Below, piece after piece: positions 57,212-64,000 of a stretch of 64,000 nucleotides of DNA (position 1 is its first letter; every line of letters begins with the position of its first letter). Source of the DNA: an uncultured Burkholderiales bacterium. Lineage in GTDB: Bacteria > Pseudomonadota > Gammaproteobacteria > Burkholderiales > Eutrophovitaceae. The notes below the pieces were generated by a model. It had not been told where the DNA came from, searched no databases, and was given only the letters and a program-made list of their open reading frames with translations. The stretch covers positions 1 to 64,000 of the forward strand of contig CATOSA010000035.1 of assembly GCA_951812315.1 (NCBI GenBank). Reading direction: 5' to 3'. The position numbers and the translations under genes were made by a program.

Positions 57212-57922
57212 GTGAATTTCGATTTCCGACACGCTCTCGGCTCCATGACCCGCAGGCTCGCATTGCTTGCATTGCTGCTTCCAGTGATGGCGTATGCCGG
57301 GACATGCAAAGTCGAGGATCCGGAACTTCAGGGGTTTTACGAGGGCAGATGCTGGAATGGGCTTGCGAACGGAAAAGGACATGCTCGCGGATCGGCCGAG
57401 TATGTGGGCGAGTTTCGCAAGGGCATGAAGCATGGTCACGGTGTAAAAACCTGGCCGTGGGGTGACCGCTACGAAGGCGAGTTTCGGAACGACCACAAGC
57501 ATGGCAAGGGCATGTACGAGTGGGGTGCTGATACGCAATGGGCGGGTCAGCGCTATGTGGGCGAGTTCGTGGCGGACAAGCGCGAGGGCTGGGGTACCTA
57601 TTTCTGGCCCAGTGGCGACCGGTTCGATGGCCAGTGGAAAGAAGATCTGCGCTATGGCTACACCGCAATGGAGCAACGCCGCGACATGGCACGTAAGGCT
57701 CGCGGAAAGGCTCTTGGTCCGCCGGGCATTCAGGTTTGTGCATATGTAAACGCGGGGGAGGGACGGCAGGCCATGCTCAGGGGCGAAACCGCAGGCCTGA
57801 AAGACGACATACTCAATGTCATGATCACTGATGTCAGTCCTGACAGTCAGGAGGTTTTCCCCGATTTCAAGAGTGGTGACACGGTACAAAGTGCAATGTG
57901 GGACTGGACGCCTTGTCTGTGA
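57212..57922 (+). CDS. MORN-repeat protein with signal peptide
   Basis: 236 residues from GTG 57212 (GGAG five bases upstream; TTG 57194 and ATG 57245 are alternatives). A signal peptide (RRLALLALLLPVMAYA) is followed by four to five MORN repeats between residues ~45 and 140: YVGEFRKGMKHGHG, YEGEFRNDHKHGKG, YVGEFVADKREGWG, FDGQWKEDLRYGYT. The C-terminal ~90 residues are unrecognised and contain two Cys. It should be periplasmic or lipid-associated; its function in EPS is unknown. The codons after 57289 are absent from copy 1. Confidence 0.85.
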   Translation: MNFDFRHALGSMTRRLALLALLLPVMAYAGTCKVEDPELQGFYEGRCWNGLANGKGHARGSAEYVGEFRKGMKHGHGVKTWPWGDRYEGEFRNDHKHGKGMYEWGADTQWAGQRYVGEFVADKREGWGTYFWPSGDRFDGQWKEDLRYGYTAMEQRRDMARKARGKALGPPGIQVCAYVNAGEGRQAMLRGETAGLKDDILNVMITDVSPDSQEVFPDFKSGDTVQSAMWDWTPCL

Positions 57923-58071
57923 TTCAGGTCCCCAGGGTGCGGATTGAACAATGTCAGGTGGGCAGGCAAGCGTTTGTGTGGTCTTTTTTGTGCTTGTAAT
58001 GTATTTGCCGCGTGGCCATACTTGAACCATGCGAGCAGTTTCATAACTGATTTTGGGCGACGGGAAGTGAA

Positions 58072-58260
58072 ATGAAAAATCTAATAGTGGGTGTGGCGTT
58101 AGCGTTGGCAACGTCTACGGTTTTCGCGCAGGACGGTGCCGGGGGTGCGGCAGGTTCAAGCGTAACCGCCGTTAACGTCATCCTCATTACTTTCGGGATC
58201 GTTGCGATCGCCGGTATTGCTGCCACGAATGACAGTTCTTCTACGGTGACGCACCAGTAA
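58072..58260 (+). CDS. YjbE-like small secreted protein 1
   Basis: 62 residues: signal peptide (KNLIVGVALALATSTVFAQ), a Gly/Ala/Ser-rich middle with a hydrophobic stretch (VILITFGIVAIAGIAA) and the Ser/Thr-rich end NDSSSTVTHQ. E. coli YjbE has the same plan: small, secreted, Ala/Ser-rich, Thr-rich tail, encoded upstream of yjbH. RBS GGGAAGTGAA precedes ATG 58072. A second copy follows at 58700. Confidence 0.72.
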   Translation: MKNLIVGVALALATSTVFAQDGAGGAAGSSVTAVNVILITFGIVAIAGIAATNDSSSTVTHQ

Positions 58261-58699
58261 CACCAGGTTCTCCCTGTACTTCCCGTAAGGGCTCCGGCCA
58301 GAACAGCGCGTTAGCAACATTACTAGCGCGCGAGTTTCGAAAGCAGCCCAAATGTCTGGCAACGGCTGGTTGAAGGCACGACGATTCGGCTGAAGTGGCA
58401 AGAGGGTGGCAAATAATTCGTGGTTTCTGCCCAGAATTGCGTGGACTGCGTCGAAGTCGCCAGATCCCGCCCATGCTCATGCTCGTTCTTGTTGAATCCG
58501 CGTTTTGCCGGGGAACACCTGAATCAGACAGTCGGATCGTATCCCACAATTGGTTCGTCGCCTGACGTTGCGCGGCCGCTAATAGCAAATCGCTGGCGCC
58601 TCTGAGTCAACGACGCTGGGGTTGTAAGACACTGACAATCAGGCGCATAATAGAAGTTCAAAGAGGTTTCTGTCGTTGAGTGGTGTAAGGGAGATAAGC
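58261..58699. other. Spacer between the two YjbE-like genes
   Basis: About 440 bp without a recognisable gene. E. coli has yjbF and yjbG between yjbE and yjbH; I see no homologue of either here. Confidence 0.5.
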
Positions 58700-58912
58700 A
58701 TGAAAAAACTTGTTATTGTTCTCGCGTTCGCGTTCGCGTCTTCGTCGGCATTTGCACAGGCAGGTGGTGCAGCGACTGGCGCAGGAGCGGCAGCAGGCGT
58801 GTCGACAGCGGTTGCGGTTAATACCTTTGCGATCGCGCTGGGTGTTGCGGTTGCAGCAGCAGCGTCTGATAGCACTACTACGGTAACGCACACTACGGTA
58901 ACGCACCAGTAG
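58700..58912 (+). CDS. yjbE: YjbE-like small secreted protein 2
   Basis: 70 residues from ATG 58700 (AAGGGAGA eight bases upstream). Signal peptide KKLVIVLAFAFASSSAFAQ, then an Ala/Gly-rich body (GGAATGAGAAAGVSTAVAV, AIALGVAVAAAA) and the end DSTTTVTHTTVTHQ. It ends with the same TVTHQ as the first gene, so the two are paralogues. Composition and position before yjbH match YjbE, thought to take part in exopolysaccharide export. Confidence 0.78.
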   Translation: MKKLVIVLAFAFASSSAFAQAGGAATGAGAAAGVSTAVAVNTFAIALGVAVAAAASDSTTTVTHTTVTHQ

Positions 58913-59407
58913 TTTTGTTCCGATGCGCTGTTGGTTATAAGTGCATCGGCGAGGTTGCAGAAATTGTGAATTTGCCGTGTGCCAGAGGCATACGGCAGGT
59001 TTGCGCGCGTGCCGTCAGGGTGTCTGGGAAGTGCTTGCAGTAAGATGCAATGTGGCTGGTTTATCGTGGCATTCTGCATTCCGGAGGCTGAAAGTCGCCC
59101 GGCCTGAGTAGGTTCCAGTTTTGTCTGGTTTTGTTCTTTGCGCGGCCCGCATTAGCGGGCCGTTACACGTTTGGCTCGCCTCGGGCGGGCCATTTATTTT
59201 TGTATTCAGCGCCAATGCAACCTTACGCCCGGGTTTGTTGGTGCCCTACAAAGGGTTTTGTCTTTCGCTTGTTTCGATCGGTTCGTCGTTTCTCCGGGCC
59301 TTTGCAGGCGGGCGGGAAAGAAACGTTTCATACGTTGCACTGTTTGCACCGTTTGCGCTGACGCGACGAGGCTGAGTCGGTAAACTCGGCGCACGGGAGG
59401 TTGTCGT
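58913..59407. other. Intergenic region before yjbH
   Basis: No gene. It holds a perfect 8-bp inverted repeat (59143-59162, CGGCCCGC/GCGGGCCG with loop ATTA) and a terminator-like hairpin at 59173-59201. The yjbH RBS (GGGAGG) is at its end. Confidence 0.55.
59173..59201 (+). terminator. Likely intrinsic terminator after the YjbE-like genes
   Basis: GGCTCGCC and GGCGGGCC can pair over a TCG loop (one G-T pair), followed by ATTTATTTTT. A second perfect hairpin lies 10 bp upstream. This would end or reduce transcription between the YjbE-like genes and yjbH. Confidence 0.55.
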
Positions 59408-61564
59408 GTGAAGAAAAACAAGATGGGCGCGAACAGCACGATGTGCCGGGTCAGGCCGATTCTGCTTGCATTGTCGCTGATGTATTGCGGATTCGCATTT
59501 GCGGAGCCCAGCATGACCGGGCAGACCGGCCTGGTCTTTATGCCCGCTGCTCGAGTCGCGCCGGACGGTACGTGGCGCGCGGGCTACAGTTATGCCAATC
59601 CCTATCGCGCGCTCTGGACGAGCCTGAGCGTGTTACCGCGGTTCGAGGCGTCATTTCGATATACCGAGACCGACGGTGTTCCTGCGTTTTCGGATCGTCC
59701 CGGCGCTGAATTTGGCGACACCAAAGACAAGGCCTTCGACTTCAAGCTGCTTTTGACAAAGGAGACTCGCTGGTGGCCATCTTTGGCGGTGGGTGCGCAA
59801 GACATGGCGGAAGGCACCAAGGCGTTCCGGGCAGGCTTCGGCGCTGTCGGCAAGCGCGTCGGCGAATTCGATATTACGCTTGGCTATGGCACGGACCGCA
59901 TTGACGGCGCGTTCGGTGGTGTGCGCTATTCGCCCAAATGGCTGCCGCACTGGTCGCTGGTTGCCGAATATGACGCCAACGATTATCCGAATGATCCATT
60001 TGCGGTGCAGACCGGCCTGATTGATCGCGAAAAAGGCGTCGTTGGCGGTGTTGAGTACCGCAATGGCTGGGTTGGTTTGCAGGCGAACTATGGGCACGGC
60101 GAAGCCGGACTGAACGCGTACGTCGCGATTCCGCTGCAAGACAGGGAGTGGATCCCGAAAATCAATGAGCCGCAGCCGTACGTGAAGGTCACGCCCCGGC
60201 CAAGCATGGAGCAATGGTCGAGCGACATTGAACACGAGCTGCGTATGATGTCGGCGCTGACCAGCCAGAACTTCAAGGATGTGCGCATTATCACCGAGGG
60301 CTACCGCATCAAGGTGGTGTTGACCAACACCCGTATTTCGCTGATGAGCCGTGCCGTCGGCCGTGCTGCGAGAACAATTCTCAACCTGTCGCCATTGGAG
60401 ACACATGAAATACAGATCGTGTACACATTGGCGGACCTGCCATTTGCAACCTACACCTTTTTGGATCTGAAGCGCCTGGAGCGTTACTTCAACGGTTTGA
60501 TCGATCGTGGCGAACTCAGCGATCACGTTCAGTTGGACTATGCGGATCCGTCGGATGCAGATGTGCCGGCGCACAAAGAAGAATTACTGGCCGAAATTGA
60601 GGCCGACACCCAGTTGCAGGCGCAGTTCTTCGACCCGTTGTATGGCGACCTCCTGAGTTTTCGCACCGAGTCGAGCACGCTCGACAAGTTTCAGATCACG
60701 CCTGATTTCGCGGTTTTTCTGAATGATCCGAGCGGGGCATTTCGCTTTACCCTGGCATTGCGCGCACGTTACGACCGCAAGATCGCCAAGAAAACATTCT
60801 TCACTGGCGCCGTAGGTGTTGCCTTGTACGAGAACATCAGCGATGTGACACAGCCATCAAACAGCCAGCTGCCGCACGTGCGCACTGACGTCGCCAAATA
60901 CTTCCAGGAGGACGGGCTGAAGCTGACCAAGTTGGTGTTGAGCCGATTTTTCAACCCGCGCAAACGCGTATACGCCCGTGCGCAGGCCGGAATTTATGAA
61001 TTGATGTTTAGCGGCGTCGGCGGACAGGTTATGTACATTCCACAGCGGCGACCCTGGGCCGTGGATATGTCGGTCGACTGGGTGCGCCAGCGCGATTACG
61101 AGGGCGGTTTCGGCCATCTGGATTACAACACTGTGACCGCGCTGGGTTCCGTGCATTACCGCTTTCCCACTTACGCGATTACCACAACAGTGCGCGCCGG
61201 GCGTTTTCTGGCCAAGGACAACGGCGCGCGCTTCGAGGTCAAGCGCCGATTCAGGACTGGATGGGAGTTTGGCGCCTGGTATACGATCACCGACGGAAAT
61301 GACATCACTTCGCCGGGCTCACCTTCGGACCCTTATCATGACAAAGGTGTATTTGTCGTTATTCCGCTCAACACGCTGCTGACACGTGACACGCAAGCCA
61401 AGTCGCGAGGATCGATCAGACCATGGACGCGTGATGTCGGACAGATGGTGGTGTATCCGAATGATCTGTACCGGATGTTTGAGGACTCGCTGCTGGATAT
61501 CAACGATCAGGACGGGTTGGCGCGCTTTGGTGACCTTAACGATGATCCCTACGTTTCGCCGTAA
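59408..61564 (+). CDS. yjbH: YjbH-family outer-membrane exopolysaccharide protein
   Basis: 718 residues from GTG 59408 behind GGGAGG. A signal peptide (PILLALSLMYCGFAFAE) precedes the family start PSMTGQTGLVFMPAARVAPDGTWRAGYS, then many amphipathic strands, an internal periplasmic-like region (~270-400) and a second strand-rich half ending in DVGQMVVYPNDLYRMFEDSL. YjbH is predicted to form an outer-membrane barrel for EPS secretion. The length fits the family. It follows two YjbE-like genes, as yjbE precedes yjbH in E. coli. Confidence 0.9.
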   Translation: MKKNKMGANSTMCRVRPILLALSLMYCGFAFAEPSMTGQTGLVFMPAARVAPDGTWRAGYSYANPYRALWTSLSVLPRFEASFRYTETDGVPAFSDRPGAEFGDTKDKAFDFKLLLTKETRWWPSLAVGAQDMAEGTKAFRAGFGAVGKRVGEFDITLGYGTDRIDGAFGGVRYSPKWLPHWSLVAEYDANDYPNDPFAVQTGLIDREKGVVGGVEYRNGWVGLQANYGHGEAGLNAYVAIPLQDREWIPKINEPQPYVKVTPRPSMEQWSSDIEHELRMMSALTSQNFKDVRIITEGYRIKVVLTNTRISLMSRAVGRAARTILNLSPLETHEIQIVYTLADLPFATYTFLDLKRLERYFNGLIDRGELSDHVQLDYADPSDADVPAHKEELLAEIEADTQLQAQFFDPLYGDLLSFRTESSTLDKFQITPDFAVFLNDPSGAFRFTLALRARYDRKIAKKTFFTGAVGVALYENISDVTQPSNSQLPHVRTDVAKYFQEDGLKLTKLVLSRFFNPRKRVYARAQAGIYELMFSGVGGQVMYIPQRRPWAVDMSVDWVRQRDYEGGFGHLDYNTVTALGSVHYRFPTYAITTTVRAGRFLAKDNGARFEVKRRFRTGWEFGAWYTITDGNDITSPGSPSDPYHDKGVFVVIPLNTLLTRDTQAKSRGSIRPWTRDVGQMVVYPNDLYRMFEDSLLDINDQDGLARFGDLNDDPYVSP

Positions 61565-61878
61565 TCGGGTCCGCTGCGTTGCAATGGAATGTGATTCGGA
61601 AGGCAGCGCATCCAGGAGGGTGCTGGTGCCATTGGTGTCGGCGCCAGCGGGCGGGCTGCCGGCCGCCATTGTGAGAGAATGGCCGGCGTTTTTGAACGGC
61701 GCCAGAGGCATCGGTCGAACTCGTTTGCCGGCGTCACTCGACATTGGATGTTGAGGACGATTGGCACAGTCGCCGTGTTTGCGCCGGATCAAACTATGCG
61801 AGCCCGGCTTGTGTATTCTTGCCGGGAACGAGAGGCGTCAGCCATAAACAGGCGCCAATACCTGAAACAATCTGGACC
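61565..61878. other. Intergenic region before the FAA hydrolase gene
   Basis: No gene seen. The FAA-hydrolase frame is open back to 61744 but without family resemblance before residue 1 at 61879. Confidence 0.5.
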
Positions 61879-62580
61879 ATGAACCCAGATAATTTGTATG
61901 CGTTCGAAGCAGCAGAAATTCCCTCGATTCCTGTCGCCGGACAGGAGTCCCGTTTTCCGGTACGGCGCATTTATTGTGTCGGGCGCAACTACGCTGCCCA
62001 TACCCGTGAAATGGGGCGCGATCCGGACAAAGAGCCGCCGTTTTTCTTCATGAAGCCTGCGGATGCCATCGTGCCCGAAGGCGGGCTGGTCAAGTATCCC
62101 GCTGGCACGAGTGATCTGCACCATGAAATCGAACTCGTCGTAGCGCTCCATCGCGGTGGGCATGACATTGCGGTTGGCAGGGCGCTGGAGCACGTCTACG
62201 GGTATGCAATCGGCTTGGACATGACGCGCCGTGATCTGCAGTCCGAAGCGAAGAAGCTTGGGCGTCCGTGGGACTTTGGCAAATCATTTGATCAATCGGC
62301 GCCGATCAGCGCTGTTTACCCTGTGGCCAGCCATGGTCACCATTCTTCGGGCGCCATTACGCTGGCGGTCAATGGAACGATTCGTCAGAAAGGTGATCTT
62401 TCAGACATGATATGGAACGTACCTGAAACCATCGCGTTTCTGTCGCAATACTACGACCTGGCGCCTGGTGACCTGATTTATACCGGGACACCGGCGGGTG
62501 TCGGTGCCGTCGTGCCTGGAGATCGATTGCTGGGCCGTATCGAGGGACTGGCTGAGCTCGATGTGGAAATCGTTTCCTAG
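61879..62580 (+). CDS. Fumarylacetoacetate hydrolase-family protein
   Basis: 233 residues from ATG 61879. It has YCVGRNYAAHTREMG at the start, FFMKPADAIV, the metal-binding LHHEIELVVAL, YAIGLDMTRRDLQ and IYTGTPAGVGAV at the end. These enzymes hydrolyse or decarboxylate oxo-diacids. It begins a metabolic gene group (FAA, BKACE, PdxA) unrelated to the EPS locus. Confidence 0.88.
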   Translation: MNPDNLYAFEAAEIPSIPVAGQESRFPVRRIYCVGRNYAAHTREMGRDPDKEPPFFFMKPADAIVPEGGLVKYPAGTSDLHHEIELVVALHRGGHDIAVGRALEHVYGYAIGLDMTRRDLQSEAKKLGRPWDFGKSFDQSAPISAVYPVASHGHHSSGAITLAVNGTIRQKGDLSDMIWNVPETIAFLSQYYDLAPGDLIYTGTPAGVGAVVPGDRLLGRIEGLAELDVEIVS

Positions 62581-62689
62581 TGGCAGTCGTTGCGTTAGGA
62601 CGACGCTTGTAGAATGGCTCGCCGCTTAGGCGGCTCGCTGCACCAGTTCCGCGGGTTACACTGTTTGGCTAAAGATTTTAGAGGACGAA

Positions 62690-63595
62690 ATGCACGAAGC
62701 ACTTGGCAAGAATTGGCTGGAAGTGGCCCTTAACGGGCCGTGGACGAAGAAACGCCAACCGGGTATTCCGGTCAGCGTTGACGAGATCGTCGAGCAGGGG
62801 ATTGCCTGCGTGAATGCAGGCGCATCCATCGTTCATGTGCACGCCTACGACGAAAAGTCCGGTCAGCAAAAAGACGATCCGGAGATTTACGCGAAAATCA
62901 TCGAGGGAATCCGTTCCAAAGTCGACGCGATCGTTTATCCGACCATGCCTGCGGCTGGTGGAAATGGTAAGGACGGCGGTCTGACCGCGAAGCAGCGCTA
63001 TGCACACGTTGACGCGCTGGCTGCCAAAGGCATGCTTGAGTGGATGGCGATCGATCCGGGATCGATCAACTTTGCACACTACGACGACCTGAAGGAGGAC
63101 CGGCCCGGATTCGTCTATACCAATTCCGAGGAAGACATTCGCCATGGACTTGAGGTAGCACGGCATTACAGCCTGCATCCGAGCTTTGCCGTTTACGAGC
63201 CGGGTTTTGCGCGCCTGGGTGCGAACCTTCGGTGGCGAGAGAGTTGTTCGGACCCGGTTTACCGATTCATGTTCACACGGGGATTCACATTCGGTTTTCC
63301 TCCTGAAGACTACGGTATGACGGCCTATCTCAACTTGATTGATCAGGTCGCTCCCGGTTCGAACTGGATGATTGCCGGCCTTGATGTTGACATTCTGCCG
63401 CTGGTGACACGCGCGGTGATGGAGCGCGGCCACGTACGCGTTGGGCTTGAGGACGCGCCGTTCGGTTGTGAGCAGAGTAATGTTGAGTTGGTCGAGGCGG
63501 CCGCGAAACATATTGAGAGCGCCGGTGGCGCTGTTGCGACTACGGCCGAAGTGCGCATTGCAACAGCGCCGGAGACGGTCGAATCGCCGTCATGA
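62690..63595 (+). CDS. BKACE (3-keto-5-aminohexanoate cleavage) family protein
   Basis: 301 residues: VALNGPWTKKRQPGIPVSVDE at the start, the zinc-binding IVHVHAYD, IVYPTMP, and GLEDAPFGCEQSN at the end. Members condense or cleave beta-keto acids with acetyl-CoA using Zn2+. ATG 62690 follows AGAGGA. Substrate not predictable; the PdxA-like neighbour suggests a catabolic pathway. Confidence 0.88.
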   Translation: MHEALGKNWLEVALNGPWTKKRQPGIPVSVDEIVEQGIACVNAGASIVHVHAYDEKSGQQKDDPEIYAKIIEGIRSKVDAIVYPTMPAAGGNGKDGGLTAKQRYAHVDALAAKGMLEWMAIDPGSINFAHYDDLKEDRPGFVYTNSEEDIRHGLEVARHYSLHPSFAVYEPGFARLGANLRWRESCSDPVYRFMFTRGFTFGFPPEDYGMTAYLNLIDQVAPGSNWMIAGLDVDILPLVTRAVMERGHVRVGLEDAPFGCEQSNVELVEAAAKHIESAGGAVATTAEVRIATAPETVESPS

Positions 63596-63730
63596 CGAAT
63601 TCCCGCGCGATGAATGATCGTAAGCCCGTGGCCAATGTGGATCGTGTATCGAAATTGGCAGGAGATATATAACGCGCGGAACAAGAGTCCGCTTTAACCA
63701 ACGCCAGCATTGTCCGGATACAGAGGTTTC

Positions 63731-64000
63731 ATGACAGCGCAAGACCAGGCAGCACACAGCAGAACAGGCACTTCCAGAATAGGTTTGACAATGGGCGATC
63801 CATCGGGCATCGGCCCGGAAATCATCGTCGCGACCTTGGTCGAGATGGCGCCGGAAGCGCGCAGCAACTCGGTCGTCATTGGCAATATTGACCTGCTGCG
63901 CCGCGCCGACAAATTGCGCGCAAGCGGGCTGACGTTTGTTGACGGCATCGACGCAAGCGATGGTGACGTTCCCGTTGTCCACGTACCGACCAAGGGCCAG
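63731..64000 (+). CDS. pdxA: PdxA-family 4-phospho-hydroxyacid dehydrogenase (partial)
   Basis: First 90 codons only; runs off the window. SRIGLTMGDPSGIGPEIIVATL is the PdxA N-terminus. It may be true PdxA (pyridoxine synthesis) or the PdxA2 branch that oxidises tetronate phosphates; position next to BKACE and FAA hydrolase favours the catabolic branch. ATG 63731 is preceded by a weak RBS. Confidence 0.82.
   Translation, partial: MTAQDQAAHSRTGTSRIGLTMGDPSGIGPEIIVATLVEMAPEARSNSVVIGNIDLLRRADKLRASGLTFVDGIDASDGDVPVVHVPTKGQ

Larger units (their letters stand above)
43117..57289. repeat. Copy 2 of the >=14,173-bp direct repeat
   Basis: Identical to 1-14,173 at a constant offset of 43,116. The YdcF-like gene (42563-43189) crosses its left edge unbroken and the MORN gene crosses its right edge intact, so 43,117 is only the window-limited edge, whereas 57,289 is the true right limit of homology. 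Confidence 0.97.

Noticed and set aside
56864..58111. 415-codon minus-strand open frame
   Set aside because: Antisense to vanZ, MORN and the first YjbE-like gene; no family features. Its counterpart in copy 1 is cut short only because the flank differs.
1..64000. CRISPR arrays, tRNA or rRNA genes
   Set aside because: No short regularly spaced repeats or RNA-gene signatures were seen on either strand.

Overview
The window is a proteobacterial exopolysaccharide (EPS) / surface-glycan locus. The coding style (many ATGA/GTGA/TGATG overlaps), a MarR-type EPS regulator relic, an RfaH/NusG antiterminator, a YjbE/YjbH export module and flanking BKACE/PdxA metabolism genes suggest a beta- or gammaproteobacterium. 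The sequence does not let me name a genus.

Layout. (1) 1-14,173 is an identical copy of 43,117-57,289. It holds a heparinase-fold lyase, a GT4 glycosyltransferase, a PglC-type phosphoglycosyltransferase, a broken PglD relic, a sulfotransferase-like gene, a CysC-methyltransferase fusion, intact PglD and PglE, WecA (minus strand), a frameshifted PglF, VanZ and the first codons of a MORN-repeat gene. (2) At 14,173|14,174 the MORN gene is fused to a decayed IS1182-type transposase. (3) 15.2-16.1 kb carries a broken MarR EPS regulator, rfaH and an exact 12-bp ops element. (4) 17.1-22.4 kb is a coupled WbpB-WbpD-WbpE and HisH-HisF-WbpG set for diacetamido/acetamidino uronic acid synthesis. (5) 22.5-29.3 kb has Wzx, a decayed sulfotransferase-like gene, Wzy, a gutted SGNH hydrolase and a glycosyltransferase. 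(6) 29.7-35.3 kb has four genes in the order of the Campylobacter jejuni phosphoramidate pathway (glutamine kinase, GATase hydrolase, cytidylyltransferase, CDP-phosphoramidate kinase), then an unknown gene and a formyltransferase. (7) An IS3-family element lies at 35.7-36.8 kb. (8) 37.1-43.2 kb has two Gfo/Idh-type oxidoreductases (one fused to a zinc-dependent dehydrogenase), WecB/WbpI and a YdcF-like membrane protein that is translationally coupled to copy 2 of the repeat. (9) After copy 2 come the intact MORN gene, two YjbE-like peptides, the outer-membrane protein YjbH, then FAA hydrolase, BKACE and the start of PdxA.

How it fits together. Two initiating enzymes are encoded (PglC-type and WecA). 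PglF/E/D would make diNAc-bacillosamine, the Wbp set a diacetamido-uronic acid whose acetamido group can become acetamidino, and the 30-34 kb cassette a phosphoramidate donor. Wzx/Wzy flip and polymerise, and the YjbE/YjbH genes probably serve secretion. Several genes are broken by deletions, frameshifts or stops, so the locus is partly decaying or its sequence contains errors.

The two main points are (a) the phosphoramidate cassette, together with a CysC-methyltransferase fusion beside a sulfotransferase-like gene, which could be an undescribed glycan phosphoramidate system; and (b) the repeat geometry, which fits a 43,116-bp tandem duplication of the locus whose novel joint is the MORN::transposase fusion.
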